Source: Saprospiraceae bacterium (GTDB taxonomy: Bacteria; Bacteroidota; Bacteroidia; Chitinophagales; Saprospiraceae). From it: a stretch of DNA of 40,653 bases. Below the pieces are notes generated by a model. That model was not told where the DNA came from, did not search any database, and saw only the letters and a program-made list of their open reading frames with translations. The stretch spans positions 1-40,653 of the forward strand of contig JAEUUP010000021.1 of NCBI GenBank assembly GCA_016787525.1. Reading direction: 5' to 3'. Position numbers and translations under genes: made by a program. Positions 7,027 to 14,314 of this stretch are shown here, piece by piece (the stretch's first letter is position 1; every line of letters begins with the position of its first letter).

Positions 7027-8352
7027 ATGCGTAAGATTTCCCTTTCAGCTTTGGGTTTTTATTTGAGCATCGTCAGTGCATTTGCTCAAATCAAACAAGT
7101 TGAAAAAGACACCACATACAAATCTCGGCACTTAAAGTTTGAAGAAGCCAATATCGTTTCGAGCTACTATAAACAAGATGGCAACAATTCGGCCGTTACA
7201 GGTGGCATTGGCTCAGAAAAACTGATAGACCTAAGCAATACCCTCGACCTCCGTTTTAGTCGTTGGGTCAACAACACACACCAACATACCATTGGCTTGG
7301 AAATGGGTTTTGACTCCTATTCGTCCGCCTCATCCGACCAGATTGACCCCTCCACAGGTGGGCAAACTGGACCGGGTGGTCGCCCCCCTCGTGGCAACCA
7401 CGGTGCAACCTCAGGGGCATCTTCGAGTGGTGGTTCCAGTTTGGGTAGTATTGTCTCAGTTGGCACGATTTCGTCGGCTTCAGGATATGATAAACGGTTT
7501 TACCCTTCTTTGATGTGGTCTGATAACAACACCGACAAAGGGTTGACAATCGGGGCGAACCTCTCCTACTCTACTGAATACGACTATAAATCGCGCGGCA
7601 TAGGCTTGAATTTCAGCAAACAGTCCAAAGACAAAAGCCGAGAGTTTGGGGTCAAAGCGGCGGCGTTTTTCGATACTTGGAAGGTCATCTACCCCATCGA
7701 ATTGCGCCCTACGGGCTATGGAACAGGATCAGAACACGACCAAGGCACGGTGGACTACAAACCACGCAATACTTACAGTGTGGCGTTTTCGCTGGCACAA
7801 ATCATCAACCGACGGTTGCAAGTATCCGCTGTCATTGAACCTTCGTATCAAGAAGGGCTGTTGGCGACCAAATACCAGCGGGTCTATTTCAACAATGGTA
7901 CAGCCCAAGCTGAAAACCTGCCCGACAAGCGGTGGAAATTGCCCATCGGTCTGCGTGCCAATTATTTCCTCAACGACCGCGTAATACTGAGGGGTGGCTA
8001 TCGGTTCTACACCGACCAATGGGGTTTGACGGCGCACACCGCCAATCTTGAAACGGCTATCAAGCTCAATCCGTTTATTTCGGTAAGTCCGTTCTATCGG
8101 CTCTATGGACAATCAGCGGCCAAATATTTTGCAGGTTACAAAGAACACACAACCACCGATACCTACTACACCAGCGACTACGACCTGTCCAAACTGACCA
8201 GCCAATCTTATGGTGCAGGTATCAGGTTCACACCGCCTTATGGCGTATTGGGTATTAGACACCTATACATGCTCGAATTGCGCTACGCTCACTACGCCCG
8301 CAGCACCGAGTTGACCTCCAATATTGTTTCTGTCAATTTGAAATTCAAATAA
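7027..8352 (+). CDS. DUF3570 outer-membrane protein
   Basis: A 441-residue protein with a signal peptide (1-20, cleaved after SAFA). The mature N-terminus (RHLKFEEANIVSSYYKQDGNNSAVTGGIG) and the FDSYSSASSDQIDP segment at about 95-108 match the DUF3570 family as I know it. A low-complexity Gly/Ser/Pro stretch at about 110-145 is probably a surface loop. The remainder is a run of amphipathic strands ending in VSVNLKFK, consistent with a barrel. It lies 30 bp after the DUF4266 lipoprotein gene and ends at a terminator (8389). ILRGG is encoded by a TACTGAGGGG copy at 7985. Role unknown; it may form the outer-membrane partner of the lipoprotein in an envelope redox or metal-handling system. Confidence 0.87.
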   Translation: MRKISLSALGFYLSIVSAFAQIKQVEKDTTYKSRHLKFEEANIVSSYYKQDGNNSAVTGGIGSEKLIDLSNTLDLRFSRWVNNTHQHTIGLEMGFDSYSSASSDQIDPSTGGQTGPGGRPPRGNHGATSGASSSGGSSLGSIVSVGTISSASGYDKRFYPSLMWSDNNTDKGLTIGANLSYSTEYDYKSRGIGLNFSKQSKDKSREFGVKAAAFFDTWKVIYPIELRPTGYGTGSEHDQGTVDYKPRNTYSVAFSLAQIINRRLQVSAVIEPSYQEGLLATKYQRVYFNNGTAQAENLPDKRWKLPIGLRANYFLNDRVILRGGYRFYTDQWGLTAHTANLETAIKLNPFISVSPFYRLYGQSAAKYFAGYKEHTTTDTYYTSDYDLSKLTSQSYGAGIRFTPPYGVLGIRHLYMLELRYAHYARSTELTSNIVSVNLKFK

Positions 8353-8388
8353 GGTTTGCTTTGCATTCCAATATACTCATCTTTTGGG

Positions 8389-8417
8389 GGCTGTCTTTAC
8401 AGAAAGACAGCCTTTTT
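8389..8417 (+). terminator. Rho-independent terminator after the DUF3570 gene
   Basis: A 10-bp GC-rich stem GGCTGTCTTT (8389-8398) pairs with AAAGACAGCC (8403-8412), with a 4-nt loop and a T-tract. It lies between convergent genes. Confidence 0.9.
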
Positions 8418-8485
8418 AATGGGCAACAAAAAGCTAACGTTTAACTCGATTATAATGTTTACACAATAAGCTCTGTAAAACAATA

Positions 8486-9388
8486 TTAACCCTTCAACAA
8501 CTCCGCAGGTTCGATATGTGTCAGCACATTATAAATCAAAGGTTTGTGCTGCATAATATAGTCTTTGACATCATGTCCGATTTTATGTCCTTCTGTCACC
8601 GTCAAATTGCCATCTACAACCACATGAATGTCCACAAAAAACTCAAAACCCGATTTTCGGATAAAACATTTTTCGACATCTTGCACCCCAGGCACTTGTC
8701 GCGCCAAAGCCTTCACCTCTTCCACCAAATACTGAGGGGGTGCTTTGTCCATCACTTCGTGAAAAGCGGGTTCAAAAATATGCCAAGCATTATAGACAAT
8801 AAATGCAGCGGCAATCAAAGCCGCCCAATCGTCGGCACTTTCGTATCCTTCCCCCCCTATCAAAGCTATCGTAATGCCGATAGCCGCCGTCAAGCTCGTG
8901 ATGGCATCGCTCCTATGGTGCCAGGCATCACCCTTGACCGCCGTACTACCAATATCGTTCGCCGTTTTTTCGACATACCGAAACATTGCCTCTTTGATGA
9001 CAATCACAAGCACCAAAATAATAAGGGTATAAGTAGCAGGAGGCTGGTGCGGTGTTTGAATCAAGCGCACGCTTTCGATTCCGATAAAAATAGCAGCAGC
9101 CACCAACGATAACGCCACCACAATGCCCGCCAAAGGTTCGGCGCGTCCATGTCCGTAAGGATGGTCTTCGTCGGGCGGTTTGGCCGCCGATTTCAAACCA
9201 ATCCAGACAATCAGTGAGGTAAACACGTCGGCAGTTGACTCGATAGCATCGGCAATTAGGGCAAACGAATGTCCCCAAAAGCCGACCAACCCTTTGACCA
9301 AAGCGAGAAATAAATTGGCAAAAATACCATGTCGAATGGAGCGAATACCCGCATGAGCCGGATGCACCTCTGGGTCTTTTTCTTTCAT
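8486..9388 (-). CDS. Cation diffusion facilitator (CDF) metal transporter
   Basis: A 300-residue inner-membrane protein of the CDF family (divalent metal/H+ antiport, usually Zn, Co, Fe or Mn efflux). Visible: six-helix membrane part with GFWGHSFALIADAIESTADV in TM2, the loop signature PPDEDHPYGHGRAE at about 71-84 after TM2, WHHRSDAITS in TM5, and a cytoplasmic C-terminal domain (about 210-295) with the alternating pattern FFVDIHVVVDGNLTVTEGHKIGHDV. I moved the start to ATG 9388; the longer reading frame to 9436 adds residues encoded by the promoter and hairpin. A near-perfect promoter ends 5 bp before this ATG. A TACTGAGGGG copy at 8730 encodes PPQY. Confidence 0.93.
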   Translation of the reverse strand: MKEKDPEVHPAHAGIRSIRHGIFANLFLALVKGLVGFWGHSFALIADAIESTADVFTSLIVWIGLKSAAKPPDEDHPYGHGRAEPLAGIVVALSLVAAAIFIGIESVRLIQTPHQPPATYTLIILVLVIVIKEAMFRYVEKTANDIGSTAVKGDAWHHRSDAITSLTAAIGITIALIGGEGYESADDWAALIAAAFIVYNAWHIFEPAFHEVMDKAPPQYLVEEVKALARQVPGVQDVEKCFIRKSGFEFFVDIHVVVDGNLTVTEGHKIGHDVKDYIMQHKPLIYNVLTHIEPAELLKG

Positions 9389-9392
9389 GGCG

Positions 9393-9422
9393 CAAATGTA
9401 GAACAGTTTCTCCGAGTTCAAA
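9393..9422 (-). promoter_or_regulatory. Promoter for the CDF gene, possibly leaderless
   Basis: On the minus strand, TTTG (9422-9419), an 18-bp spacer and TACATTTG (9400-9393) match the Bacteroidota sigma-A consensus TTTG-N19-TAnnTTTG exactly at the informative bases. The start codon begins 4 bp after the -7 box, so the transcript would have almost no leader. Confidence 0.55.
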
Positions 9423-9435
9423 ACGAGAAACCTCA

Positions 9436-9496
9436 AAATACTGAGGGGTGTAACCTCTGTTTATTTTGTAAACAGAAGTTACACCCCTCAGTATTT
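9436..9496. repeat. 28-bp hairpin built from an inverted pair of the TACTGAGGGG word
   Basis: Arms 9436-9463 and 9469-9496 pair over 28 bp with one mismatch and a 5-nt loop. Each arm begins with AAATACTGAGGGGTGTAAC or its close match, so the pair of words (9439-9448 and 9484-9493) forms the outer stem. It sits between the UspA gene and the CDF gene, both on the minus strand, where a terminator would be expected. Confidence 0.9.
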
Positions 9497-9542
9497 CAGT
9501 CAAACAATGGGCTCAAGTTAAGCCCATCCTTTACGTGCTGCA

Positions 9543-10406
9543 TCAATCCACATGAATCACCAAAACAGGCACTTCGGCGTACATGGCCAATTGTTTGGTC
9601 ATGCTGGCATGTAAAAAGCGCCCCCAGAATGAGCGATATTTGGTCACGACCGTCACAAAATCTGCACCTGATTTTTTGGCAAAACTATTGATGCCATCCA
9701 CCACAGAGTCTTCAGCAAACACATGCGCCGTAAAATTAACGTCAGGGGCTGTTTGTTTAAACACCTCGCGCATTTCCTTGACATCTACGGTGTAGTGACT
9801 GCCCTCATTTTCGTCCGTTTTCACAAATAATAATTCGACATCGGTTTTGAGGGTTTGCGCCACGTCCGCCACAACACCCAAGTGTTTGATTTCTTTATGG
9901 TCGAAATCGCAGGCATATATCATGTCTTTGGCGTGTTTGTAAGTCGCTCCCGCTGGCACTAATAAAACAGGACAATCGGCTTTTTGCGATACATTGGTGG
10001 CTGTTGAGCCAAACCAAATCTCGCTCAAGTCTTTTTTGCCTGTTGTGCCCATCACAATTAGATCGTAGTCACCCGTTTCAGAGAACATCACAATGGTCTC
10101 AACTGGCAAACCAAAAGTGGCTTGTGGTTTGATTTTGACTTTGCGTTGCACCAATACCCCATCTAACTCAACTTCTTCCTGTTGCAAGAAAACATCTAAA
10201 TCAGCTTCTAACTCTGCCGATGTTTTGCCTGAAGGAATGATCAGTGGGTCAGCCAAAGGGGAAGACGGCATATAATCATCGTAGATGTATAGGGCTTTAA
10301 CCGTGTCTGCACCCATATCTTCTGCCAATGCCACGGCGTATTCAAAGGCCGCCTTAGCGTTTGCGGAAAAATCAACAGGGACTAATATATTTTTTATCGC
10401 TTTCAT
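9543..10406 (-). CDS. Universal stress protein with two UspA domains
   Basis: A 287-residue protein with two tandem UspA domains. The first begins MKAIKNILVPVDFSANAKAAFEYAVALAEDMGAD and contains the nucleotide-binding signature VMGTTGKKDLSEIWFGSTA, the G-x2-G-x9-G-S/T pattern of ATP-binding Usps. The second starts near KHAKDMIYACDFDHKEIKH and lacks a clear version of that signature. The two-domain form is common in Bacteroidota. The reading frame extends 40 codons further upstream, but ATG 10406 gives the standard Usp N-terminus. The gene is free of the TACTGAGGGG word. It is likely cytoplasmic and induced under stress; partner unknown. Confidence 0.93.
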   Translation of the reverse strand: MKAIKNILVPVDFSANAKAAFEYAVALAEDMGADTVKALYIYDDYMPSSPLADPLIIPSGKTSAELEADLDVFLQQEEVELDGVLVQRKVKIKPQATFGLPVETIVMFSETGDYDLIVMGTTGKKDLSEIWFGSTATNVSQKADCPVLLVPAGATYKHAKDMIYACDFDHKEIKHLGVVADVAQTLKTDVELLFVKTDENEGSHYTVDVKEMREVFKQTAPDVNFTAHVFAEDSVVDGINSFAKKSGADFVTVVTKYRSFWGRFLHASMTKQLAMYAEVPVLVIHVD

Positions 10407-10944
10407 AAGACTTAAATTTTTAAAATTGAATGAAATGATTGTTTTTATTTTCACAACAAATATCCATAAAAAATAAAGTCTCCTCAAATGATGCTTGTCA
10501 GCGTTGGAAGTGATTGGTGTTACCATCCTTGATGTGGTTATAGAATGGCATCTGTGTTTATTTGTTTTACATTAGTTAAAAATTATACAATGTTTACAAA
10601 AATGTAAAAAAATTTAAGCACTCAAAAAATAGGGTTCACAGTCTTCCTGTGTTCTAAAAAATATGCCTTAATTTTATTTCCATTCTGTGGCTTAATTACC
10701 TGCTCAACAGAGTCTTTAGAGTTTTTCGAGTAAAACGGGCTTTAAATCAAAATATAGAGATGTTTTCAGGCATAGCTCACTTTTTGCTGAAGTACAGAAG
10801 TGCTTAAAATATCCTCACCAAAGTTTTTTTGAAAATAGAGAGCTTAATATTTTGTAAACATAAAAAACAATTGAATATTTGCAATCATTGTAAAAAAAGT
10901 AATTTTAGTATAAAATGTTTACATAGTTTAAATAGTATAATAGT
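10407..10944. promoter_or_regulatory. Divergent region between uspA and parA with TGTAAACA boxes
   Basis: A 538-bp AT-rich gap with no gene. It carries the octamer TGTAAACA or its complement at 10591-10598, 10853-10860 and 10916-10923. Further copies lie at 11716-11723 (before the RHH gene) and 14306-14313 (after rep). The boxes just before parA and before the RHH gene are placed like operator or centromere sites for the partition proteins (inference). Copies also occur away from the replicon at 8456, 9467, 24313 and 24344. Confidence 0.4.
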
Positions 10945-11682
10945 ATGTCAAAAACACTTTCCATCGCCAATTTTAAAGGCGGCGTAGGCAAGACAACCTC
11001 CACCATCAATATCGGTGCGGCTTTGCAGCGATTGGGCAAGCGCGTTTTGTTGGTTGACCTCGACCCTCAGTTCAATCTGACCCAAAGCTTGGGCATCAGC
11101 GAACCCACTCAACCCATCTATGGGGCTTTGAGGGGCGAGTATGCCCTAACACCCTTACCTGTCTTGAGGGACACAGGTGTGTTGGATGCTATTCCTTCAT
11201 CGCTAGAACTCATCAAGGCTGAAATTGAGCTCTCCGCAGAGTTCAAACGCGAAGAAATTTTAAACCGATTACTCGCGCCCTTGACCCCTCAGTATGACTA
11301 TATTTTATTGGATTGTCCGCCCTCTTTGGGTTTACTCACTATCAATGCGTTTGTTAGCAGCGACGATATTTATGTCCCCATCGAAGCCGAATTTTTAGCA
11401 CTCAAAGGTTATGCGGTTTTAAATGAAGCTATTGGTCGCATTGGCTTGAGCATAGATAAAGTGTTTATCACAAAATTTGACGGACGCAAAATTTTAAATC
11501 GGAATGTGTCGGATACCATAACACATTCTCTCGGAGAAGCCGCATTCAAAACGATTATTCGCGAAAATGTCGCATTGGCCGAAGCACCTACTCAGGGGTT
11601 AGATATTTTCCGCTACGCTCCGCGCAGTATTGGGGCTGAAGATTATCGCAATCTCACTAATGAAATTACCGCACGCGGTTAA
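10945..11682 (+). CDS. parA: ParA-family partition ATPase
   Basis: A 245-residue protein with the deviant Walker A motif KGGVGKTT (residues 11-18), the ParA segment VLLVDLDPQFNLTQSLG and the Walker B-like YILLDCPPSLGLLTINA. There is no N-terminal DNA-binding domain, so it is of the short (type Ib-like) ParA class that works with a small ribbon-helix-helix partner, which is indeed encoded 58 bp downstream. It drives segregation of the replicon by ATP-dependent patterning on the nucleoid. The iterons and Rep gene that follow complete a plasmid-type locus. A TACTGAGGGG copy at 11285 encodes TPQY just before Walker B. Confidence 0.95.
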   Translation: MSKTLSIANFKGGVGKTTSTINIGAALQRLGKRVLLVDLDPQFNLTQSLGISEPTQPIYGALRGEYALTPLPVLRDTGVLDAIPSSLELIKAEIELSAEFKREEILNRLLAPLTPQYDYILLDCPPSLGLLTINAFVSSDDIYVPIEAEFLALKGYAVLNEAIGRIGLSIDKVFITKFDGRKILNRNVSDTITHSLGEAAFKTIIRENVALAEAPTQGLDIFRYAPRSIGAEDYRNLTNEITARG

Positions 11683-11740
11683 GACAAACAACTAAAAATA
11701 GCAGTAAAATTACATTGTAAACAAATTAAACTTTGTAAAA

Positions 11741-12112
11741 ATGGCAAAAAAAAACCTTATCAATGCCGATATGTTGCTTGCCACACCTCGGAAAGTCAAC
11801 GAACCAAGCCTGTCTATGGCTGAAGAACCGTTCAAAGTTACCATCCACGAAATCATAGACTTACCCACCGATGCTCCACCGACACCAGAAGGATCTGCTG
11901 CAGTATCTTCGGTTAAACGTGGACTCAAAGGGCATGAAACACGCGCCACTTTTATTGTGGAGGAAGCTCTATTGGACAAACTCAAGGCTATTGCTTATTG
12001 GGATCGTCTCAATATCAAGGATGTCATCAACGATTCGTTCCGATATTATCTCGATGCCTATGAAACACAAAATGGGGAAGTCAACCCAATACCTGCTTCT
12101 AAAAAAGGTTGA
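11741..12112 (+). CDS. Ribbon-helix-helix partition protein (ParB-like, centromere binding)
   Basis: A 123-residue protein. The C-terminal half (about 68-110) has a beta-strand and two helices in the MetJ/Arc pattern: RATFIVEEALLDKLKAIAYWDRLNIKDVINDSFRYYL. The N-terminal 65 residues are basic then acidic/proline-rich and probably disordered, as in type Ib partition proteins, where this tail carries the arginine that stimulates ParA. Position directly after parA supports the role. A TGTAAACA box lies 18 bp before the start, a possible operator or centromere site. Not similar to ParB of the HTH/CTPase class. Confidence 0.8.
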   Translation: MAKKNLINADMLLATPRKVNEPSLSMAEEPFKVTIHEIIDLPTDAPPTPEGSAAVSSVKRGLKGHETRATFIVEEALLDKLKAIAYWDRLNIKDVINDSFRYYLDAYETQNGEVNPIPASKKG

Positions 12113-12267
12113 AAGTGGTTAAGTCGTATAATTTCTGATAATAAAAAAACGAGTTTATCCGTATAAAGTCTGATAGTTGAAAGATTTTAAGTAAAAACGA
12201 CCAAAAATCATACAGTCCAATCATTCTGCCCTTTCCTCTTAAACAATATATTCTTTCAATAAGTCTT

Positions 12268-12317
12268 TTAAAATAAAAAACAACAACGCTTTAAAAGGTT
12301 GTTGTTTTTTATTTTAA
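12268..12317 (+). terminator. Terminator after the par operon
   Basis: A perfect 20-bp inverted repeat (12268-12287 and 12298-12317) with core CAACAAC / GTTGTTG and flanking A- and T-tracts, 10-nt loop. It separates par from the iteron region. Confidence 0.85.
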
Positions 12318-12386
12318 TAATGTTTCTATTGTTTCTTGTTTAAGAAGTCTATAATTAATTGTATATCATCTATCTACGTTTTTTTT

Positions 12387-12563
12387 TATCGTAAAATATA
12401 CGTGTTTTTATCATAAAATATACGGATTCCTATCGTAAAATGTACTCTCTCCTATCGTAAAATATACGTGTTTTTATCATAAAATATACGGATTCCTATC
12501 GTAAAATATACGGTTGTTCTACCTGCAAACAATTTAGCATGGAGTTCTATCATAAAATATACG
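12387..12563 (+). other. Iterons of a Rep_3-type replication origin
   Basis: Seven direct copies of the 16-mer TATCRTAAAATATACG. Starts: 12387, 12409, 12431 (degenerate end, TGTACT), 12453, 12475, 12497 and 12548. The first six are spaced exactly 22 bp, two helical turns, so that initiator molecules bind one face. Copies alternate partly between TATCG and TATCA. The neighbourhood is AT-rich, as needed for origin melting. The gap 12113-12907 is otherwise free of genes apart from a possible small ORF at 12696. This is the expected binding array for the Rep protein encoded at 12908. Confidence 0.93.
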
Positions 12564-12695
12564 GTGCCTATATTTTTGGACAATTCGTTTCTATGATAAG
12601 ATGCAATTTGTGCTTTAACATGCTAAAAACATCAATGAATACGACAATTTTTACAATTAACAATGTATTTTAGTGTACAATACCACAAGTGAAAC

Positions 12696-12827
12696 ATGAA
12701 AATGAGCACCCAATTTTCTATAAACGACTTTAGAAGGTATTCGTATCTTGGCAAGAATGAAAAAACAGCCTTTACTATCAGTGATTATACGGTCTATAAT
12801 CGCATCAAATACAATGAAATTGCTTGA
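12696..12827 (+). CDS. Possible small protein (43 aa) between iterons and rep
   Basis: ATG at 12696, or a second ATG at 12702, opens a 43-codon frame ending at TGA 12825-12827. The peptide starts MKMSTQFSINDFRRYSYLG and ends in YTVYNRIKYNEIA. It has a protein-like composition with Tyr, Asp and Arg residues and no low complexity. I do not recognise it. It could be a small regulator of replication, the remnant of a longer gene, or a chance frame. It lies 25 bp before the putative rep operator. Confidence 0.3.
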   Translation: MKMSTQFSINDFRRYSYLGKNEKTAFTISDYTVYNRIKYNEIA

Positions 12828-12851
12828 GTGCGAAAAAGGTGTAATTTTATC

Positions 12852-12893
12852 TATCATAAAATAGTCGACCTTATGATATTTGCCTACTTTTAC
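12852..12893 (+). promoter_or_regulatory. Putative rep operator/promoter with inverted half-iterons
   Basis: TATCATAA (12852-12859) and TTATGATA (12871-12878) are an exact inverted repeat with an 11-bp spacer and match the first half of the iteron. Inverted half-iterons at the rep promoter are the classic autorepression site of Rep dimers in iteron plasmids. A -7-like box TACTTTTA (7 of 8 to TAnnTTTG... with final A) follows at 12886-12893, 15 bp before the rep ATG. Confidence 0.65.
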
Positions 12894-12907
12894 ACAAATT
12901 TTGACAA

Positions 12908-14263
12908 ATGGAGCAAGAAGAAATAGACAAAGACATAGACAATAAACCCGTTGTGGTTCTGACCAATTCTGAGCATATTTTTGTGCAATCGAACGATTTT
13001 ATTCGGGCGAAATACAAAGACAATATGAGTTTCTGGGAGTTTTTGATTTTTGGGAAAATGTGTACCGACATTGCGCCTGACGACGAGGATTTCAAAGAAT
13101 ACACCGTGTATGTCAAAGATTTGATCAATTTTTTGGGCATTTCAGATGGTGGGAGTGTCTATCGCTATGTCTTGGAGGCTGCATCTCGTTTGTTGGAACG
13201 CCGTGTTGTGGTCACCTACAAAGATGAGCGGGGTCGTCGAATGGTTTTAGAGACTAACTTGATTGCAGGCTTTGCAAAACCTGAGAAATTGGCTAAAAAC
13301 GATCCGTTGTTCATCCGTTTGTCTTTTCACCCACAGCTCAAGCCTTTTCTTTTGCAATTGCAAAAAGATTTTACTAAGGTGGATTTGCGCAATTATAAAT
13401 TTTTGCGCACAGGCACCAGTATCCGACTCTATCATTTGCTCAAACAATACTGGGGCAGACGGCAACAAACTGTCGAAATCGTTTTAGAAGAACTGAAAGA
13501 AATGTTGGGCGTTGCCGATAAATATGAACTTTATGGGCATTTTAAAGCGGCTGTTTTGGAGGAAGCACAAAAGCGATTGATGGACACGACCGATATTAGT
13601 TTTTCTTATCAAGAAATTAAAAAGGGTAAAAAAGTTGTGGCCATTCTTTTTCACATCAAAGAATCAAAAGGCGGTCATTTGGTTGCAGAATCGCCGCAAG
13701 TGGCACCGCGTAAGCGACAAACAACAGAACAATCCAGTGCTAATCCCACTCTTGCCGAAGGTTTATTAGCCGATTTGACCCCTTTGGTCTGTACAAAATG
13801 GGGCGTTTCAGACAAAATGTGGCATTCTCTTGTCGAAAAGCACACCGAAGAGACACTTCGAGAGGCTGTAAAAATCACTGAAACGGCTCTTGATTTAGGT
13901 AAAGTTAAAGATGCGGCTGGTTTTTTTGTCCAAGCTGTCCGCCAAGGGTATAAAGGGGGACACACCCAGCAAAGCCCCCAAAAAGTGCGTATAGAGGCTC
14001 AAGAAACGCAAATGCGTTTGGCATTGGAGCAAAAAGAAATCGCAAATCGCCACAAACAAATGGCGTTTGAAAAAGAAAAACAAAATGTCCTCACCCTTTT
14101 GTCCACAGATTCGGCACTGCGGCTGCAAGTGATTGAACGTCTGCATACGGGGATACTGAGGGGGAGTTACGACGATACCAAAAGTTTCGACGAGAATATG
14201 AAAACCCCCCTTTTGCTGGGAGCGGTTTTGAATATTGTGAAGAAAATTCAGGAAGGGGAGTAG
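12908..14263 (+). CDS. Plasmid replication initiator, Rep_3 (RepB) family
   Basis: A 451-residue protein. Residues about 15-250 fit the twin winged-helix Rep_3 superfamily (PF01051): MSFWEFLIFGKMCTDI, a first winged helix ending SDGGSVYRYVLEAASRLLERRV, and the conserved RTGTSIRLYHLLKQYWGRRQ of the second domain. The C-terminal 200 residues are variable, with a Lys/Gln/Glu-rich probable coiled coil at about 355-395. Rep monomers bind iterons to open the origin and dimers repress rep; matching iterons and inverted half-sites lie directly upstream. ILRGS is encoded by a TACTGAGGGG copy at 14154 near the C-terminus. Convergent with the GDPD gene. Confidence 0.93.
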   Translation: MEQEEIDKDIDNKPVVVLTNSEHIFVQSNDFIRAKYKDNMSFWEFLIFGKMCTDIAPDDEDFKEYTVYVKDLINFLGISDGGSVYRYVLEAASRLLERRVVVTYKDERGRRMVLETNLIAGFAKPEKLAKNDPLFIRLSFHPQLKPFLLQLQKDFTKVDLRNYKFLRTGTSIRLYHLLKQYWGRRQQTVEIVLEELKEMLGVADKYELYGHFKAAVLEEAQKRLMDTTDISFSYQEIKKGKKVVAILFHIKESKGGHLVAESPQVAPRKRQTTEQSSANPTLAEGLLADLTPLVCTKWGVSDKMWHSLVEKHTEETLREAVKITETALDLGKVKDAAGFFVQAVRQGYKGGHTQQSPQKVRIEAQETQMRLALEQKEIANRHKQMAFEKEKQNVLTLLSTDSALRLQVIERLHTGILRGSYDDTKSFDENMKTPLLLGAVLNIVKKIQEGE

Positions 14264-14314
14264 TTATTGTTTTTACTAATTTTACAATGTAATAAAAGTA
14301 AAAGATGTAAACAA

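Noticed and set aside
7292-7984. Open frames in other phases inside the DUF3570 gene
   Set aside because: They are shadows of a gene with clear signal peptide and family match; their peptides are low-complexity or basic and unlike proteins.
10407-10526. 40-residue N-terminal extension of the UspA protein
   Set aside because: The standard UspA start MKAIKNILVPVDF lies at 10406 and the extension looks like translated leader.
12387-12563. CRISPR array interpretation of the 22-bp repeats
   Set aside because: Spacers would be only 6 bp and similar to each other; spacing and neighbouring rep gene indicate iterons.
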